Below, in pieces: positions 5,738 through 6,568 of a stretch of DNA of 6,568 bases. Within the stretch, counting starts at the first letter, position 1. Each line of letters begins with the position of its first letter. The stretch is taken from contig DLYX01000637.1 of assembly GCA_003447545.1 (NCBI GenBank), positions 1 through 6,568 of the forward strand, in the 5' to 3' direction. The DNA is from Deltaproteobacteria bacterium (lineage in GTDB: Bacteria; Desulfobacterota; Binatia; UBA12015). The position numbers and the translations under genes are program-made. Under the pieces are notes generated by a model, which saw only the letters and a program-made list of their open reading frames with translations, had not been told where the DNA came from and searched no databases.

Positions 5738-6559
5738 TCAGCCTTTGGGGAACAATAACTGGACCTGAACCCGGAGGGATCCCTCCGGGCCGGAGTCGTC
5801 GGGTGTCACCACGTTTCCGAAGCCCTGGATCTGGAAGTTGATCGGCGGGAACCCCTGAAACACGGTCAGCTTGCCGATGCCCCCGCCCAGCGGCACGCTC
5901 CAGCGGTTGTCGGCATTTGCCTTCCAGTCCGCGGTAAAGACCGGAGAGGTGGTCAGGTACCAGCCGTCGGGAAGGTTGAAGTTCACAAACGGTTGCACGA
6001 GCATCTTGCTCCCGTCGGGGCGTTTGCCGTCCCCACCGAAGGTCCAGATGTTGTTGATCAGAAATCCGGCCAACCAGGGGCCATTGGTGTAGACGCCAAC
6101 AACGCTGGGCCCCGCACCCCATTTGCCCGAGCCGGTTTTTTTCGAGGTGGCGGTCGGCAGCGTGAATGTTGGCCCGAAGCCCCAGACCATGTCTCCGGTG
6201 TCGGGGGAGAAGAAAAAGCTCGGATTGATATCGCCCAGACCGAAGGTCGAGCCGCTCTCCTGCTGGATATCGGGCTGCGAGACCAGCGGGATGATCCAGC
6301 GAGTGATCAGATTCAGATCCTTGGACAGCTTGAAGGGAATGACGGGCTGCACGTTGAGGATATTCTGCGTGCGGTCATTGTCGCTGATGCCGAAGTTGGT
6401 GTTGTTCTGAAAGGGCAGGCTGATCAGGTTCGCGATCGGATTCTGCGCCTGTTTGGCGAGATCTTCCTCGCGCTCCGCAATATCCTCCTGCGCGGCGGCA
6501 GCCATCGGTGAGATCGCGAGAATCAGGATGATGCAGATCGTTTTCAGAATCAGTTTCAT
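5738..6559 (-). CDS. Outer-membrane-type beta-strand protein ('neuromedin U'/transporter-like family)
   Basis: The frame encodes 273 residues from ATG 6559-6557. Only nine bases upstream are visible, so the ribosome binding site cannot be judged. Residues 1-23 form a Sec signal peptide (KLILK, hydrophobic run, AAAA before Q24). C9 lies inside the hydrophobic core and is not a lipobox. A short charged segment (25-37) precedes the block NPIANLISLPFQNNTNFGI (40-58) and then RTQNILNVQPVIPF (63-76). The rest alternates hydrophobic and polar residues in strand-like runs: LITRWIIPLVSQPD, TFGLGDINPSFFFSP, WGFGPTFTLPTAT, GKWGAGPSVV and LPDGWYLTTSP, ending VQVQLLFPKG. This order closely matches, from memory, a family of about 250-300 residues often labelled 'neuromedin U' by mistaken transfer or MetA/phenol-pathway-like transporter. 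The likely role is an outer-membrane barrel, possibly for uptake of hydrophobic molecules; the substrate is unknown. It is convergent with the phosphatase-like gene and its own upstream neighbour is outside the window. Confidence 0.88.
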   Translation of the reverse strand: MKLILKTICIILILAISPMAAAAQEDIAEREEDLAKQAQNPIANLISLPFQNNTNFGISDNDRTQNILNVQPVIPFKLSKDLNLITRWIIPLVSQPDIQQESGSTFGLGDINPSFFFSPDTGDMVWGFGPTFTLPTATSKKTGSGKWGAGPSVVGVYTNGPWLAGFLINNIWTFGGDGKRPDGSKMLVQPFVNFNLPDGWYLTTSPVFTADWKANADNRWSVPLGGGIGKLTVFQGFPPINFQIQGFGNVVTPDDSGPEGSLRVQVQLLFPKG

Positions 6560-6568
6560 GCTTCAGAC

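Noticed and set aside
5151..6122. Long minus-strand open frame
   Set aside because: It overlaps the phosphatase-like gene in antisense and the outer-membrane gene out of frame, and its Arg/Pro-rich composition shows no family pattern.
6533..6535. Cys9 of the outer-membrane-type protein as a lipoprotein site
   Set aside because: It sits within the hydrophobic core of the signal peptide without an L-A/S-G/A-C lipobox, and an AAAA-Q signal peptidase I site follows.

Overview
The window is a GC-rich stretch of Gram-negative chromosome. Secreted proteins with Sec signal peptides, a di-haem c-type cytochrome fused to a beta-propeller, and an outer-membrane-type beta-strand protein all point to an organism with a periplasm. 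The gene mix (GST, VOC protein, AttH/CrtC-like protein, DUF442-type phosphatase-like protein) resembles uncultivated deltaproteobacterial, Binatota-like or gammaproteobacterial genomes. That placement is an impression from family knowledge, not something the sequence proves. No rRNA, tRNA, CRISPR array, insertion sequence or integrase was seen.

Left part (1-3943), all on the minus strand and read from right to left. A glutathione S-transferase (3083-3943) is followed after 66 bases by a small VOC/glyoxalase-fold protein (2558-3016), probably in one transcript. A 337-base non-coding gap with its own candidate promoter then leads into a long secreted protein (2220 to beyond the left edge). This protein is a YVTN/YncE-like beta-propeller followed by a MauG/CcpA-type di-haem cytochrome c domain. 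Its reading frame stays open for all 740 visible codons and its C-terminus lies outside the window.

Middle (3944-5702). A compact 72-base divergent region separates the GST from two plus-strand genes. The first is a 377-residue cytoplasmic protein of the AttH/CrtC-like (lipocalin-related) superfamily, with a conserved D-R-S-W-G motif but no assigned reaction. The second is a small protein of the DUF442 / beta-lactamase-hydrolase-like phosphatase group, whose Cys-Arg loop is one residue shorter than in canonical tyrosine phosphatases. The second gene's start is uncertain.

Right part (5738-6559). On the minus strand, convergent with the phosphatase-like gene, lies a complete 273-residue outer-membrane-type protein of the group often labelled 'neuromedin U' or transporter-like.

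The GST, VOC, AttH-like and phosphatase-like genes sit around one small divergent promoter region and may share control, possibly in detoxification or breakdown of hydrophobic compounds. That is inference from position and family only. No convincing new multi-gene system was found. The points most worth a second look are the short P-loop of the phosphatase-like protein, its close coupling to the AttH-like gene, and the propeller-cytochrome fusion.
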